This document shows, in pieces, positions 18,449 through 27,735 of a stretch of 64,000 bases of DNA. A program made the translations under genes and the position numbers. Positions within the stretch are counted from its first letter, which is position 1. Each line of letters opens with the position of its first letter. Source of the stretch: Synechococcus sp. HK05 (GTDB taxonomy: Bacteria; Cyanobacteriota; Cyanobacteriia; PCC-6307; Cyanobiaceae); the NCBI RefSeq assembly GCF_019104765.1, contig NZ_JAHRXJ010000011.1:248001-312000 (forward strand). Direction: 5' to 3'. The notes below the pieces were generated by a model that worked only from the letters and a program-made list of their open reading frames with translations, made no database searches and was not told where the DNA came from.

Positions 18449-20302
18449 ATGGCCCTGCTGGTCCAGAAGTTCGGCGGCACCTCCGTGGCCGATGTGGAGC
18501 GGATCCAGGCCGTGGCCCAGCGCATCGCCACCAGCCGTCAAGCAGGAAACGATCTGGTGATCGTGGTGTCTGCCATGGGGCACACCACCGATGAGCTCAC
18601 GGGCCTGGCCCGCGCCATCAGCAGCAACCCACCCCAGCGGGAGATGGACATGCTGCTGGCCACCGGGGAGCAGGTGTCGATCGCGCTGCTGGCGATGGCG
18701 CTGAACGCTCTGGGGGTGCCAGCGGTGTCGATGACCGGGCCTCAGGTGGGCATCCTCACCGAATCGGCCCACGGCCGCGCCCGCATCCTCGAGGTGCGCA
18801 CCGATCGGCTGCAGCGCCTGCTGGGCGACGGGAACGTGGTGGTGGTGGCCGGCTTCCAGGGCACCAGCAGCGGCCTGAGCGGCCTGCCCGAGATCACAAC
18901 CCTCGGCCGCGGCGGCTCCGACACCTCCGCTGTTGCCTTAGCCGCGGCCCTAGGGGCCGATGCCTGCGAGATCTACACCGATGTGCCGGGGGTGCTCACC
19001 ACCGACCCGCGCAAGGTGGCCGATGCCCAGCTGATGGACACGATCACCTGCAACGAGATGCTGGAACTGGCAAGCCTCGGGGCGGCGGTGCTGCACCCGC
19101 GGGCGGTGGAGATCGCCCGCAACTACGGGGTGCCCTTGGTGGTGCGCTCCAGCTGGAGTGATCAGCCCGGCACCCTGCTCACCAGCGACGCCGCCAGCCG
19201 CCGCGGCAGCGGTGAGGGCCTGGAGCTGGGCAAGCCGGTGGATGGCGCCGAGCTCGACACCGACCAAGCCGTGCTGGCCTTGGCACACGTGCCCGATCGC
19301 CCGGGCGTGGCCGCTCAGCTGTTTGAAGCGCTTTCGGCAGCGGGGCTGAACGTGGATCTGATCGTGCAATCCACCCACGAAGCCGATACCCACTGCAGCG
19401 GCGATCACTGCGGCTTCACCAACGACATCGCCTTCACCGTGGCCGAAGCGCAGCTCGATCGGGCTCAGCTGGTGTGCCGCGAGGTGTTGGCGGCGATGGG
19501 CCCCGGCGCGGAGAGCGCCACCATCAGCGCCGAAGGCGGCATGGCGAAGCTGAGCATCGCCGGCGCCGGGATCATGGGCCGCCCCGGTGTGGCCGCCCGC
19601 CTGTTCGACACCCTGGCGAAGGGGGGCATCAACCTGCGCCTGATCGCCACCAGCGAAGTGAAGGTGAGCTGCCTGGTGGCCGGCCAGCAAGGCAGCAAGG
19701 CACTGCAGGCCGCGGCCCAGTGCTTCGAGCTCAACGAGCGGCAGCTGCATCTCAACCCGCCCCCCTCCGGCGCCGGCGAACCGGAAGTGCGGGGTGTGGC
19801 CCTCGATCGCGATCAAGCTCAGGTGGCCGTGCGCCGCATCCCCGACAAGCCCGGCACCGCAGCGGCTGTATGCCGCGTGCTCGCCGATGCGGGCATCAGC
19901 CTCGATGCGATTGTTCAATCGGAGCGCAGCCATGGCTCCGGCGATCAACAAAGCCGCGATATGGGCTTCTGCCTCAAGCGCGATGAGCTGGAGCGCGCCC
20001 GCACGGCCCTGCAACCGCTGCTCAACCAGTGGCCAGGCGCCAGCTTCGAGGAGGGCATGGCCATCGCGCGGGTGAGCGCCGTGGGGGCCGGAATGCCCTG
20101 CACCGCAGGAACGGCCGCCCGCATGTTCCGGTCTCTGGCGCAAGCGGGGGTGAACATCGAAATGATCGCCACCAGCGAAATCCGCACCAGCTGCGTGGTG
20201 CCGGAAGCCGATGGCGTGAAGGCCTTGCAGGTGGTGCATGCCGCCTTTGGTTTAGGCGGCGCGGTGCAGCACCAAGCTCAGGGAACTGAGGCACCCGTGT
20301 GA
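18449..20302 (+). CDS. lysC: aspartate kinase with four ACT regulatory domains
   Basis: This enzyme phosphorylates aspartate, the first step toward lysine, threonine and methionine. The kinase domain (residues 1-250) begins LVQKFGGTSVADVERIQAVA and has the nucleotide/aspartate site TTLGRGGSDTSAVALAAALGA. The remaining 350 residues contain two tandem pairs of ACT domains (for example ALAHVPDRPGVAAQLF, AVRRIPDKPGTAAAVC and two VGAGM/AGAGI segments), the long cyanobacterial form of about 600 residues. The ACT domains would mediate feedback inhibition by lysine and threonine. The start is ATG 18449. The downstream sugar transferase begins 12 bases after the stop. Confidence 0.95.
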   Translation: MALLVQKFGGTSVADVERIQAVAQRIATSRQAGNDLVIVVSAMGHTTDELTGLARAISSNPPQREMDMLLATGEQVSIALLAMALNALGVPAVSMTGPQVGILTESAHGRARILEVRTDRLQRLLGDGNVVVVAGFQGTSSGLSGLPEITTLGRGGSDTSAVALAAALGADACEIYTDVPGVLTTDPRKVADAQLMDTITCNEMLELASLGAAVLHPRAVEIARNYGVPLVVRSSWSDQPGTLLTSDAASRRGSGEGLELGKPVDGAELDTDQAVLALAHVPDRPGVAAQLFEALSAAGLNVDLIVQSTHEADTHCSGDHCGFTNDIAFTVAEAQLDRAQLVCREVLAAMGPGAESATISAEGGMAKLSIAGAGIMGRPGVAARLFDTLAKGGINLRLIATSEVKVSCLVAGQQGSKALQAAAQCFELNERQLHLNPPPSGAGEPEVRGVALDRDQAQVAVRRIPDKPGTAAAVCRVLADAGISLDAIVQSERSHGSGDQQSRDMGFCLKRDELERARTALQPLLNQWPGASFEEGMAIARVSAVGAGMPCTAGTAARMFRSLAQAGVNIEMIATSEIRTSCVVPEADGVKALQVVHAAFGLGGAVQHQAQGTEAPV

Positions 20303-20314
20303 TCTGATGCCGTA

Positions 20315-21643
20315 ATGCCCTGGGCCCGTCCTCGACTTCCACTGCTGATTGCAGCCTTGCTAGACGCTTCTGGTCTGGTAGTTCTCGGGCTGCTCTTCAG
20401 TTATGGCATCGGTGATGGCTTTGGAGAGTCAGCATCGCAAGTGAGATCGTTCCTAACCCTTGTGGCAATTTATTGCAGTCTGGGCTGGTTATTCGGATCT
20501 TATACACTTCTCAAACTAAGAAGTCCAACCTGGATTCAAGCGCTCGCCCGTTTGAGCACCACCTCAATCGCCAGCGTAATCTTAGCGATCGCCTATGGCT
20601 ATATTTTTCGTTTACAAATCACCAGCAGCCTCTTTTTCCGCAGCAACCTGATCCCTCAATTTATTGTGCTGGCCTTATGGAGTGGCCTAGTGCGCTGGGT
20701 TCTACGCCGTCACTGGCCACAACGGCAACGGGCCCGATGGCACATTGTGGCTCTTGAGCACGAAATCCCGGGTGTTATTAAGGAATGGAGCCTCTGCCAG
20801 CCTGAAGGACCGCTGCCAACCATCACGGATGTGAAGAGTTGGCCAACCAAAAACATCACCGATTCAGAGGCCTTAGCGCTCAGTGCCGGTGTGATCAACG
20901 ATCCAGCCTTGCGAGTGTTTTGCCAGGAGGCTGTCAGCCGCGGCCAGCCTGTTTACTCGGTTGTTGATCTCGCCGAACAAGAGTTCCAGCGCATCCCCTG
21001 CCGGTGGATTGAACATCAGTGGCTATTGTTTTCTGGAGGCATCGATGGCCAACGCACAACCCTCCAAAAACAATTCAAGCGCTATGCCGATGTAGTGGTA
21101 AGCCTAGCCCTATTGCTGATCACCTCTCCAGTACTCCTGGTTGCTTTCGTGCTCGTGAAACTCCAAGACGGCGGCACATTGATCTACAAGCAAAGACGGA
21201 CGGGTTTATTCGGTAAAACATTTTATGTGCTTAAAATCCGCAGTATGAGCGTGGAGAGCGGACAAATCACCGCCCAGTGGGCCAAAACAAATGATGCACG
21301 CATCACACCTGTGGGGCGATGGCTCAGACGCACGCGCCTCGATGAACTACCTCAATTGATCAATGTTTTACGCGGTGAGATGAGCTTGATTGGTCCCAGA
21401 CCAGAACAACCAGAACTTGAGCATTGCCTGGAAGAAAATATACCCAATTACAGGCTTCGCCATTGGATGCGTCCAGGCTTGAGCGGATGGGCTCAAGTGA
21501 ACATGCCTTACACATCAAGCATCTCAGACACCGAGAAAAAGCTAAGTTATGACTTATTCTATATTAAAAATTCCACAATCTGGCTTGACTTGCTAATCCT
21601 ATTCAAAACAATTAAAATTGTTTTGAAAGGTGCTGGCCGTTAA
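20315..21643 (+). CDS. polyprenyl-phosphate sugar-1-phosphate transferase (polysaccharide-initiating)
   Basis: The 442-residue integral membrane enzyme would load the first sugar phosphate onto undecaprenyl phosphate to start a surface polysaccharide. The N-terminus has about four hydrophobic helices. A fifth hydrophobic segment (VVVSLALLLITSPVLLVAFV) leads into the catalytic domain with KQRRTGLFGKTFYVLKIRSM, DARITPVGRWLRRTRLDELP and LRGEMSLIGPRPEQPE, the classic WcaJ/WbaP-type signature. It is A+T-richer than lysC and purF on either side. It sits exactly between them, where the conserved gene order appears broken, so it is probably an insertion. Its sugar is unknown; a link to the rfb/GT locus is plausible. 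Confidence 0.88.
   Translation: MPWARPRLPLLIAALLDASGLVVLGLLFSYGIGDGFGESASQVRSFLTLVAIYCSLGWLFGSYTLLKLRSPTWIQALARLSTTSIASVILAIAYGYIFRLQITSSLFFRSNLIPQFIVLALWSGLVRWVLRRHWPQRQRARWHIVALEHEIPGVIKEWSLCQPEGPLPTITDVKSWPTKNITDSEALALSAGVINDPALRVFCQEAVSRGQPVYSVVDLAEQEFQRIPCRWIEHQWLLFSGGIDGQRTTLQKQFKRYADVVVSLALLLITSPVLLVAFVLVKLQDGGTLIYKQRRTGLFGKTFYVLKIRSMSVESGQITAQWAKTNDARITPVGRWLRRTRLDELPQLINVLRGEMSLIGPRPEQPELEHCLEENIPNYRLRHWMRPGLSGWAQVNMPYTSSISDTEKKLSYDLFYIKNSTIWLDLLILFKTIKIVLKGAGR
21602..21627. repeat. long perfect inverted repeat at the 3' end of the sugar transferase gene
   Basis: TTCAAAACAATT and AATTGTTTTGAA form twelve perfect pairs around a two-base centre. It lies inside the last codons of the sugar transferase and 39 bases beyond the purF stop on the other strand. 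There is no adjacent T-run, so it is not a standard terminator, though it might slow convergent polymerases. It is close to the apparent rearrangement junction. Confidence 0.55.
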
Positions 21644-21665
21644 TGCTTTTGCTCCTCTCTTAACT

Positions 21666-23267
21666 TCACAACTTGGCCGCGATTCCTTTGGGCTCCAGCA
21701 TCAGCTTGCTGCCGCTCACGCTCTCATCCATCTCGATCGGATAGGCGCCATCGAAGCAAGCGGTGCAGAAGTGGGAGGCATTGGCCTGGGCCGCTTCCAC
21801 CATGCCTTCTTTGGTGAGGTAGGCGAGGGAATCCACGCCCAAGTGAGCGGCGATCTCCTCGAGGGTGAGGCGGGCGGCGATCAGCTGGTCCTGGGTGTCG
21901 GTGTCGATGCCGTAGAAGCAGGGGTGCGTGACGGGCGGTGAGCTGATGCGCATGTGCACCTCGGTGGCACCGGCATCGCGGATCGCCGCCACGAGCTTGC
22001 GGCTGGTGGTGCCGCGCACGATCGAGTCGTCGATCACCACCACGCGCTTACCGGCAAGCACGTCCGGCAGGGGGTTGAGCTTCACGCGGATGCCGGCCTC
22101 GCGCATCGCCTGGGTGGGCTGAATGAAGGTTCGGCCCACGTAGCGGTTTTTGATCAGGCCATCGCCGAAGGGGATACCGCTGTACTGCGAATAGCCGATC
22201 GCGGCGGGGATGCCTGAGTCGGGAACGCCGATCACGATGTCGGCCTCCACCGGAGTTTCGCGGGCGAGCACTTCACCGATGCGAACGCGGTAGCTGTAGA
22301 GCGATTCGCCGAAGAAACGGCTGTCGGGCCGGGCGAAATAGATCATCTCGAACACGCACAACTTGGCGGGTTCGGTGATCCAGCGGCTGCGCGTGGGTTC
22401 TGGATCACCCAGGCGGAAATGCATGATTTCGCCGGGCTCCACATCGCCATCGAAGCTGGCGCCGATGATGTCGAGTCCGCAGGTTTCGCTGCTCACCACC
22501 CACTGGGCCTCACTGGGCTCACCCATATGGCCAAACACCAGCGGACGGATGCCGTGGCCATCGCGCAGGGCGTAGAGGCCCTCGGGTGTGCCGATCACGA
22601 GGCTGAAGGCACCCCGGCAGCGGCTGGCGGCCTCGCGGATCGCCGCATCCCAGCCCAGGCCCTGATTCACAGCGTGCTGGATCGCGAAGGCGATCAGCTC
22701 GGAATCGGTGGTGGAGGTGAACTCCACTTCCGGGATATCAGCCGCGATGGCTTCCCGCAGCTCACCGGCATTCACGAGGTTGCCGTTGTGGGCAAAGGCA
22801 AGCGGGCCGAGGCGCGTGTTGAGCAGCACCGGCTGGGCGTTGCAAGCTTTGCTGCTGCCGGTGGTGGAGTAGCGGTTGTGGCCGATGGCCAGCTGGCCGG
22901 GCAGCCGCTCGAGCACGCTCTGATCAAACACCTGGCTCACCAGGCCCATGTCTTTGTGCATCCGCACCTTGGGGCCTGCGCTCGCGCCGGAAGCCCCAGG
23001 CTGATCTGCGGCCGAGGCCGCATCAAACACCGCGATCCCGGCCGACTCCTGGCCGCGGTGCTGCAGGGCGTAGAGGCCGAAGTAGGTGAGGTTGGCCACC
23101 GGCTGATCGGTGGCCAACACGGCAAACACGCCGCAGGCCTCTTCCGGCTTGTCGGGGCGTTCGGGGTTGAACTCTGAAGCGGGGGAACGCGAGACGGAGT
23201 GCACGTCGGTCACCGCAGTTCCCACCTTCTGGTTTGTTTCAGCATTGTGCATCAGCGCTGCCTTCAT
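21666..23267 (-). CDS. purF: amidophosphoribosyltransferase
   Basis: PurF transfers ammonia from glutamine to PRPP, the committed step of purine synthesis. The N-terminal glutaminase domain has its nucleophile at Cys45 in [10 protein letters not shown], so residues 1-44 are a propeptide removed on maturation. The C-terminal domain has the PRPP loop [16 protein letters not shown] near residue 410. Cysteines in [12 protein letters not shown] near residue 500 point to the iron-sulphur-containing Bacillus-type enzyme. The ATG at 23267 overlaps the purL stop as ATGA, so the two are coupled. It converges with the sugar transferase across 22 bases. Confidence 0.95.
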   Translation of the reverse strand: MKAALMHNAETNQKVGTAVTDVHSVSRSPASEFNPERPDKPEEACGVFAVLATDQPVANLTYFGLYALQHRGQESAGIAVFDAASAADQPGASGASAGPKVRMHKDMGLVSQVFDQSVLERLPGQLAIGHNRYSTTGSSKACNAQPVLLNTRLGPLAFAHNGNLVNAGELREAIAADIPEVEFTSTTDSELIAFAIQHAVNQGLGWDAAIREAASRCRGAFSLVIGTPEGLYALRDGHGIRPLVFGHMGEPSEAQWVVSSETCGLDIIGASFDGDVEPGEIMHFRLGDPEPTRSRWITEPAKLCVFEMIYFARPDSRFFGESLYSYRVRIGEVLARETPVEADIVIGVPDSGIPAAIGYSQYSGIPFGDGLIKNRYVGRTFIQPTQAMREAGIRVKLNPLPDVLAGKRVVVIDDSIVRGTTSRKLVAAIRDAGATEVHMRISSPPVTHPCFYGIDTDTQDQLIAARLTLEEIAAHLGVDSLAYLTKEGMVEAAQANASHFCTACFDGAYPIEMDESVSGSKLMLEPKGIAAKL

Positions 23268-25633
23268 GCTGTGGGCGGCAGATCCACGCCCATGCGCCGG
23301 GGGATTGCCTGCTCGAACTGGGCCTGCAGCTGCGCCACCGGCAGTTGAAGCAGCGGCTGGCCGGCCTGCTGAATCTGCAGCTCAGCCTCCGAGGCCACCA
23401 CACCCAGGCACTGAGCCGGAATGCCGGCTGCATCCACAGCCTCTTGCCAGGCGGCGGTCTGCGCCGGGGCGACGCTCACCAGGATGCGGGCGCCGCCTTC
23501 AGCGAACAGCAGCCGATCCACGCGGGCGACGCTGGCGGGGATCTCCAGATGGGCACCCAAGCCGCTGGCGATACAGGCTTCCGCCGCGGCCACCGCCAGG
23601 CCGCCATCGCTCAAGTCATGAGCGGAGCGCACCAGGCCGGCGGCGATCGCCTGGCGCAGGAAGCCCTGCACCGCGCGCTCCAGCGCCAGATCAATCTCGG
23701 GCGGGCGCCCCGTGACGGCTCCATGGATCCGCTCCAGGTAGCTGCTGCCAGCCAGGCTCAGGCGCGGATCGGCGGGAGCATCTCCTGCCTCCAACGGCAC
23801 CCCCAGCAGCCAGATCGCATCGCCGGCGTCCCGCCAGGCCTGGCCGCGCACATGGGCCAGATCGTGCACCAGGCCCACCATGCCCACCACGGGGGTGGGG
23901 TGGATCGGCTGCATGCGCCCATCCGGCAGGCGGGTTTCGTTGTAGAGGGAGACGTTGCCGCCGGTGACGGGCGTATCCAGCGCCGAGCAGGCGGCTGAGA
24001 GACCGCGGCAGGCCAAGGCCAGCTGCCAGTAGCCGGTGGGGGTTTCAGGGGAAGGGAAATTGAGGTTGTCGGTGACAGCCAGGGGCTCGGCGCCCACGCA
24101 GCTGAGGTTGCGGGCGGCTTCGGCCACCGCGGCCATGCCACCGCGCTCGGGATCGAGGGCCACCCAGCGGTTGGGGCAATCCACCACGGCCGCAACACCG
24201 CGGCTGGCGCCATCGGTGCTCGCCTGGGGCCGCAGGCGCACCACGGCTGCATCGGCGCCGCCAGGGGGCACCACGGTGTTGGCCTGAACCTGATGGTCGT
24301 ACTGGCGATACACCCAGCGCTTGGAGGCGATGGTGGGATCGTCGAGCAGCTGCAGCAGCGCCGCGTTCCAGCTGAGGGCGGTGACACCGGCAGGGGTGAT
24401 GCCGTTGGCGCCAGCGGCCGGAAGCTCGCTCTCGCTCCAGCGCCAGTGGGCCTGGATCTCGGCCGGAGGTTCGCTGATCAGCTCGTGGCGGTTGATTGGG
24501 GTGTCGTCCGCCAGGGCACTGGCGGGCACCTCGGCTGCCACTTCGCCGTTCTGAAGCACCCGCACGATGTTGTCTTCCAGCACGCGGCCCACCACGGCCG
24601 CCTGCAGGCCCCAGCGGGTGAAGCTCTGCATCAGCGCCTGCTCGCGGCCGGGCTTCACCACAAACAACATCCGCTCCTGGGATTCGCTCAGCAGAAACTC
24701 GTAGGGGGTCATGCCGGCCTCACGGGCGGGCACGCGATCGAGATCCAACTCGATGCCCAGGCCCCCCTTGGCGGCCATCTCTGAGCAGCTGCAAGTGAGG
24801 CCGGCGGCGCCCATGTCTTGGGCGGCCACCACATCACCGGTTTGGAAGGCCTCGAGGCAGGCCTCGATCAGACCCTTCTCGAGGAAGGGATCACCCACCT
24901 GCACGGCGGGGCGATCGTCGAGGGAGGCCTCGGTGAGTTCGGCCGAGGCGAAGCTGGCGCCGCCCATGCCGTCGCGGCCGGTGGTGCTGCCCACGTACAC
25001 CACGGGATAGCCCACGCCCTCGGCGCCGGAGCAAACGATCTCCTCGGTTTCCATCAGCCCCAGCGCCATGGCATTCACCAGAGGGTTGCCGGAGTAGCTG
25101 GGGTCGAAGGCCACTTCGCCGCCCACGGTGGGCACGCCCACGCAGTTGCCGTAGTGGGCGATGCCGGCCACCACGCCCTCCATCAGACCCACGTTGCGCT
25201 CGTCCTCCAGCGGGCCGAAGCGCAGGGCATTGAGCAGGGCGATCGGGCGGGCACCCATCGTGAAGATGTCGCGCAGGATGCCGCCCACGCCCGTAGCTGC
25301 CCCCTGGAACGGCTCCACGGCCGAGGGGTGGTTATGACTCTCGATCTTGAAAGCGAGGCGCTGGCCCTCGCCCAGATCCACCACACCGGCGTTCTCACCG
25401 GGGCCCACCAGGATGCGCGGGCCGGTGGTGGGGAAGCCCTGCAGCAGCGGCCGGGAGTTCCGGTAGCAGCAGTGCTCCGACCACATCACCCCAAACATGC
25501 CCAGCTCAGCGCGGTTGGGGGCGCGGCCGAGGCGGCGGCAAATCTCGTCGTAGTCGGCCTGGCTCAGGTTCTCCTTACTAAGCGCGTCGGGAACGGAGTA
25601 AGTGGGAGAGGCGTACTCGGAAGCAGCGACCAC
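23264..25633 (-). CDS. purL: phosphoribosylformylglycinamidine synthase subunit PurL
   Basis: This is the large ATP-dependent subunit of FGAM synthase, step four of purine synthesis, in its short multi-subunit form (789 residues) that works with PurS and PurQ. It contains [19 protein letters not shown] near residue 47, [24 protein letters not shown] near 94 (active-site His region), and [19 protein letters not shown] near 280, then a second AIRS-like half ending with [11 protein letters not shown]. It is followed directly by purF. Upstream, the usual neighbour (the PRC-like gene) is separated from it by an inserted metalloprotease gene. Confidence 0.96.
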   Translation of the reverse strand: MVAASEYASPTYSVPDALSKENLSQADYDEICRRLGRAPNRAELGMFGVMWSEHCCYRNSRPLLQGFPTTGPRILVGPGENAGVVDLGEGQRLAFKIESHNHPSAVEPFQGAATGVGGILRDIFTMGARPIALLNALRFGPLEDERNVGLMEGVVAGIAHYGNCVGVPTVGGEVAFDPSYSGNPLVNAMALGLMETEEIVCSGAEGVGYPVVYVGSTTGRDGMGGASFASAELTEASLDDRPAVQVGDPFLEKGLIEACLEAFQTGDVVAAQDMGAAGLTCSCSEMAAKGGLGIELDLDRVPAREAGMTPYEFLLSESQERMLFVVKPGREQALMQSFTRWGLQAAVVGRVLEDNIVRVLQNGEVAAEVPASALADDTPINRHELISEPPAEIQAHWRWSESELPAAGANGITPAGVTALSWNAALLQLLDDPTIASKRWVYRQYDHQVQANTVVPPGGADAAVVRLRPQASTDGASRGVAAVVDCPNRWVALDPERGGMAAVAEAARNLSCVGAEPLAVTDNLNFPSPETPTGYWQLALACRGLSAACSALDTPVTGGNVSLYNETRLPDGRMQPIHPTPVVGMVGLVHDLAHVRGQAWRDAGDAIWLLGVPLEAGDAPADPRLSLAGSSYLERIHGAVTGRPPEIDLALERAVQGFLRQAIAAGLVRSAHDLSDGGLAVAAAEACIASGLGAHLEIPASVARVDRLLFAEGGARILVSVAPAQTAAWQEAVDAAGIPAQCLGVVASEAELQIQQAGQPLLQLPVAQLQAQFEQAIPRRMGVDLPPTA

Positions 25634-25671
25634 GAACAGAGGAGCAGATCACCCCAGTCTCGCCTAGCGAC

Positions 25672-26877
25672 TCAACCAAGTTCTCCTATGGCAGTTGCTG
25701 GTAGCCCAACCGTCAGCTTTTTGATCTCCGAAATGGTTAAGTCTCCACCAGTGTAAACGGCCTCGAGGCGTTTACCAACGTAAATCCCAATACCATCGAG
25801 CCTCCCAAAATAATTACTGTTAATCAACGTCGGAAGGAATCGCAATTGACGCGTAGAGGCACCCACGATGCCAATTTGGTCTTCCGTTCCCAGTTCAGAA
25901 ACTTCATCAACAGTCAACTGATTACGATTCACCTGCTTAGAGCCATCACGAGTTATCAATATCCGGGAAGAGAATTCATCGTCTTTGCTAACGAACTTAT
26001 TTGAACCTAGACCACCGATAAGTTCATCCAAACCTCCACCACCAATCAAAATATCATTACCAGATTCGGCATTGATGAGGTCACTACCCAGGCCGCCTGT
26101 CAACACATCATCATCAGGAGTGCCGACTAACTTTTGAGGAAGAAAAACATTAGAAGTAGTGACTTCTGTCTCTTGGCCCCATATTTGCTTCAGAGCAGCT
26201 AAGTCACTAGACGAAAAAACTGTAGGCCAACGATCGCCAAGAGGGTCTCGATAAGCCATGATTGTTTCCTCTGGAAACGCACTTAGCGATGGCAAATCAC
26301 TTACGAAAACATCACTATCAAAATCATCAAAAGGATGCTCAAGGCCAAGTGTGTGGCCAAGCTCATGTAGAGCAGCATAGTACAAATAACTCAAATCGCC
26401 TTCAAAGGCGGGTGCATTTAAGAATATCTCCCAGAACGATGATTCGACATTTTCATTTGTCAACGCCAAACCCAACAAAACACCATCAGGATCAAGGTCA
26501 GGAAGTTCAATTTTCGAGTCTAAATAAAATCTCACATCAGCAAGGTCAGGCTTATTGACAATCCTAAAGTCGATATCAATCTCGGCATCTAACTTTTCGA
26601 GTGAGTTCAGTAAAAACTGGTATAGCTGATCATCAATTTCCAAGGCTTGAATCGTTTGAGCACCTATAAATCCACCGCTAACATCGACGGGGCCTCCGAA
26701 ACGATTTAGATAGATATCGATGACGCTATCTTTAACGACTTTTTGTTGGCTAAAATCCCTGAAATCTGGCTGTATTAGGAGATCAGGAGGAATGGCACGA
26801 AGAGAAATTTCGCCAAATGAGTGAGAATCTAAATATTTAGTAGTGTCAAGCCCAGCTACTAAGCATTGATAACACAT
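25672..26877 (-). CDS. secreted metalloprotease of the matrixin/serralysin type with RTX repeats
   Basis: This 401-residue protein has the zinc site HELGHTLGLEH at residues 171-181 and a likely Met-turn in TIMAYRD near 209, the pattern of clan MA(M) metalloproteases. Residues 245-290 form about five glycine/aspartate nonapeptides (such as GGLGSDLIN and GNDILIGGG) that bind calcium in RTX proteins. There is no N-terminal signal peptide, as expected for type I secretion. The gene is much A+T-richer than purL and the PRC-like gene on either side, so it is probably acquired. A possible -10 box TATAGT lies at 26907-26902; no clear ribosome-binding sequence is seen. The substrate is unknown. Confidence 0.75.
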   Translation of the reverse strand: MCYQCLVAGLDTTKYLDSHSFGEISLRAIPPDLLIQPDFRDFSQQKVVKDSVIDIYLNRFGGPVDVSGGFIGAQTIQALEIDDQLYQFLLNSLEKLDAEIDIDFRIVNKPDLADVRFYLDSKIELPDLDPDGVLLGLALTNENVESSFWEIFLNAPAFEGDLSYLYYAALHELGHTLGLEHPFDDFDSDVFVSDLPSLSAFPEETIMAYRDPLGDRWPTVFSSSDLAALKQIWGQETEVTTSNVFLPQKLVGTPDDDVLTGGLGSDLINAESGNDILIGGGGLDELIGGLGSNKFVSKDDEFSSRILITRDGSKQVNRNQLTVDEVSELGTEDQIGIVGASTRQLRFLPTLINSNYFGRLDGIGIYVGKRLEAVYTGGDLTISEIKKLTVGLPATAIGELG

Positions 26878-26985
26878 TCTAGTTTTTTAAAGCAAGATAC
26901 CACTATAAGGGAGACACCGTTGCTGCTGACGCGTAGCTGGTCCTTGGCTGGAGGCCTCATCTCCCAAGCCTCGACTCGACTTACT

Positions 26986-27735
26986 TCAAAACCAGGGATC
27001 CTCATCACTGTCTTCAGAGTTTGGATCTTGCTGTCCCATGCTCGAGTCCTGACGTTGGTCTGGGATATCTGGCCAAACCCAAGACTCATCCGTGCGAGGC
27101 TGGGGTGTTGACGCAAGCGGCTCTTCCTCCAGCCACCCCTCGAGCCGCTCATCGAAGCGATCCCGGAGGCGCTCGGTTTCCTCTTGCAGCTGGTCGCGCC
27201 AGCGGCGGCCGCGACGCAGGAATTCCTGGCGGACGCTGGCACGGGCCAGCGGCAGATCATCCAGACCGCTCAGCCCCGTGAACACCTGGCCGGGCTGCTG
27301 ATCGCTGATACGTTCGGGGCTGAGGCGCCAGCGGCTGCTGCCCGGCAGGCGCGGATCGCTGCGCGACACCAGATAGTGCACGATGCGGCCGGTGCTGAGC
27401 TCCACCGCAGCGTCGGCCACGCTGCCGATCACCTCACCCTGGCGATCGAGCAGCGCCGCTTCGATCAAGGTGGGCAGCCGATCCACCGTGGGGAGGTCGG
27501 TATCGGCCCCGGGGCCCTTCACCAGGGCTTCCAGCTCACTGAGGCCGCGCAGCTGATCGAGCCGCCAGGCCTGACGGCGATCACCAAAGGCTGAGGGCTT
27601 GCTGATCCAACCCAGCAAGCGATGCACCGGCGGATGCATCCAGGCCAGCGCGCCGGCGCCATGGTCGATGCCCTGATCGCAGCGCACGCGGCGGCGCAGC
27701 AGATCGCTCAACAGCAGTTGCTCCGGCAGGCTCAC
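26986..27735 (-). CDS. conserved cyanobacterial PRC-barrel-like protein next to dnaN
   Basis: The 249-residue protein lies where picocyanobacterial genomes carry a conserved gene between dnaN and purL. Its two halves each look like a PRC-barrel segment (LLSDLLRRRVRCDQG at the N-terminus; LLDRQGEVIGSVADAAVELSTGRIVHYLVS around residue 95). A charged helical tail follows (RRRWRDQLQEETERLRDRFDE is about 21 residues of it, near 185-205), then an acidic C-terminus. PRC barrels often bind membranes or photosynthetic and RNA-processing partners; the role here is not known. Translation starts at GTG 27735, overlapping the dnaN stop as GTGA, which implies coupling to the clamp gene. Confidence 0.75.
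   Translation of the reverse strand: MSLPEQLLLSDLLRRRVRCDQGIDHGAGALAWMHPPVHRLLGWISKPSAFGDRRQAWRLDQLRGLSELEALVKGPGADTDLPTVDRLPTLIEAALLDRQGEVIGSVADAAVELSTGRIVHYLVSRSDPRLPGSSRWRLSPERISDQQPGQVFTGLSGLDDLPLARASVRQEFLRRGRRWRDQLQEETERLRDRFDERLEGWLEEEPLASTPQPRTDESWVWPDIPDQRQDSSMGQQDPNSEDSDEDPWF

Noticed and set aside
18950-20239. 429-codon open frame on the minus strand
   Set aside because: It lies wholly inside the aspartate kinase gene on the other strand and has a low-complexity His/Gly/Ala composition.
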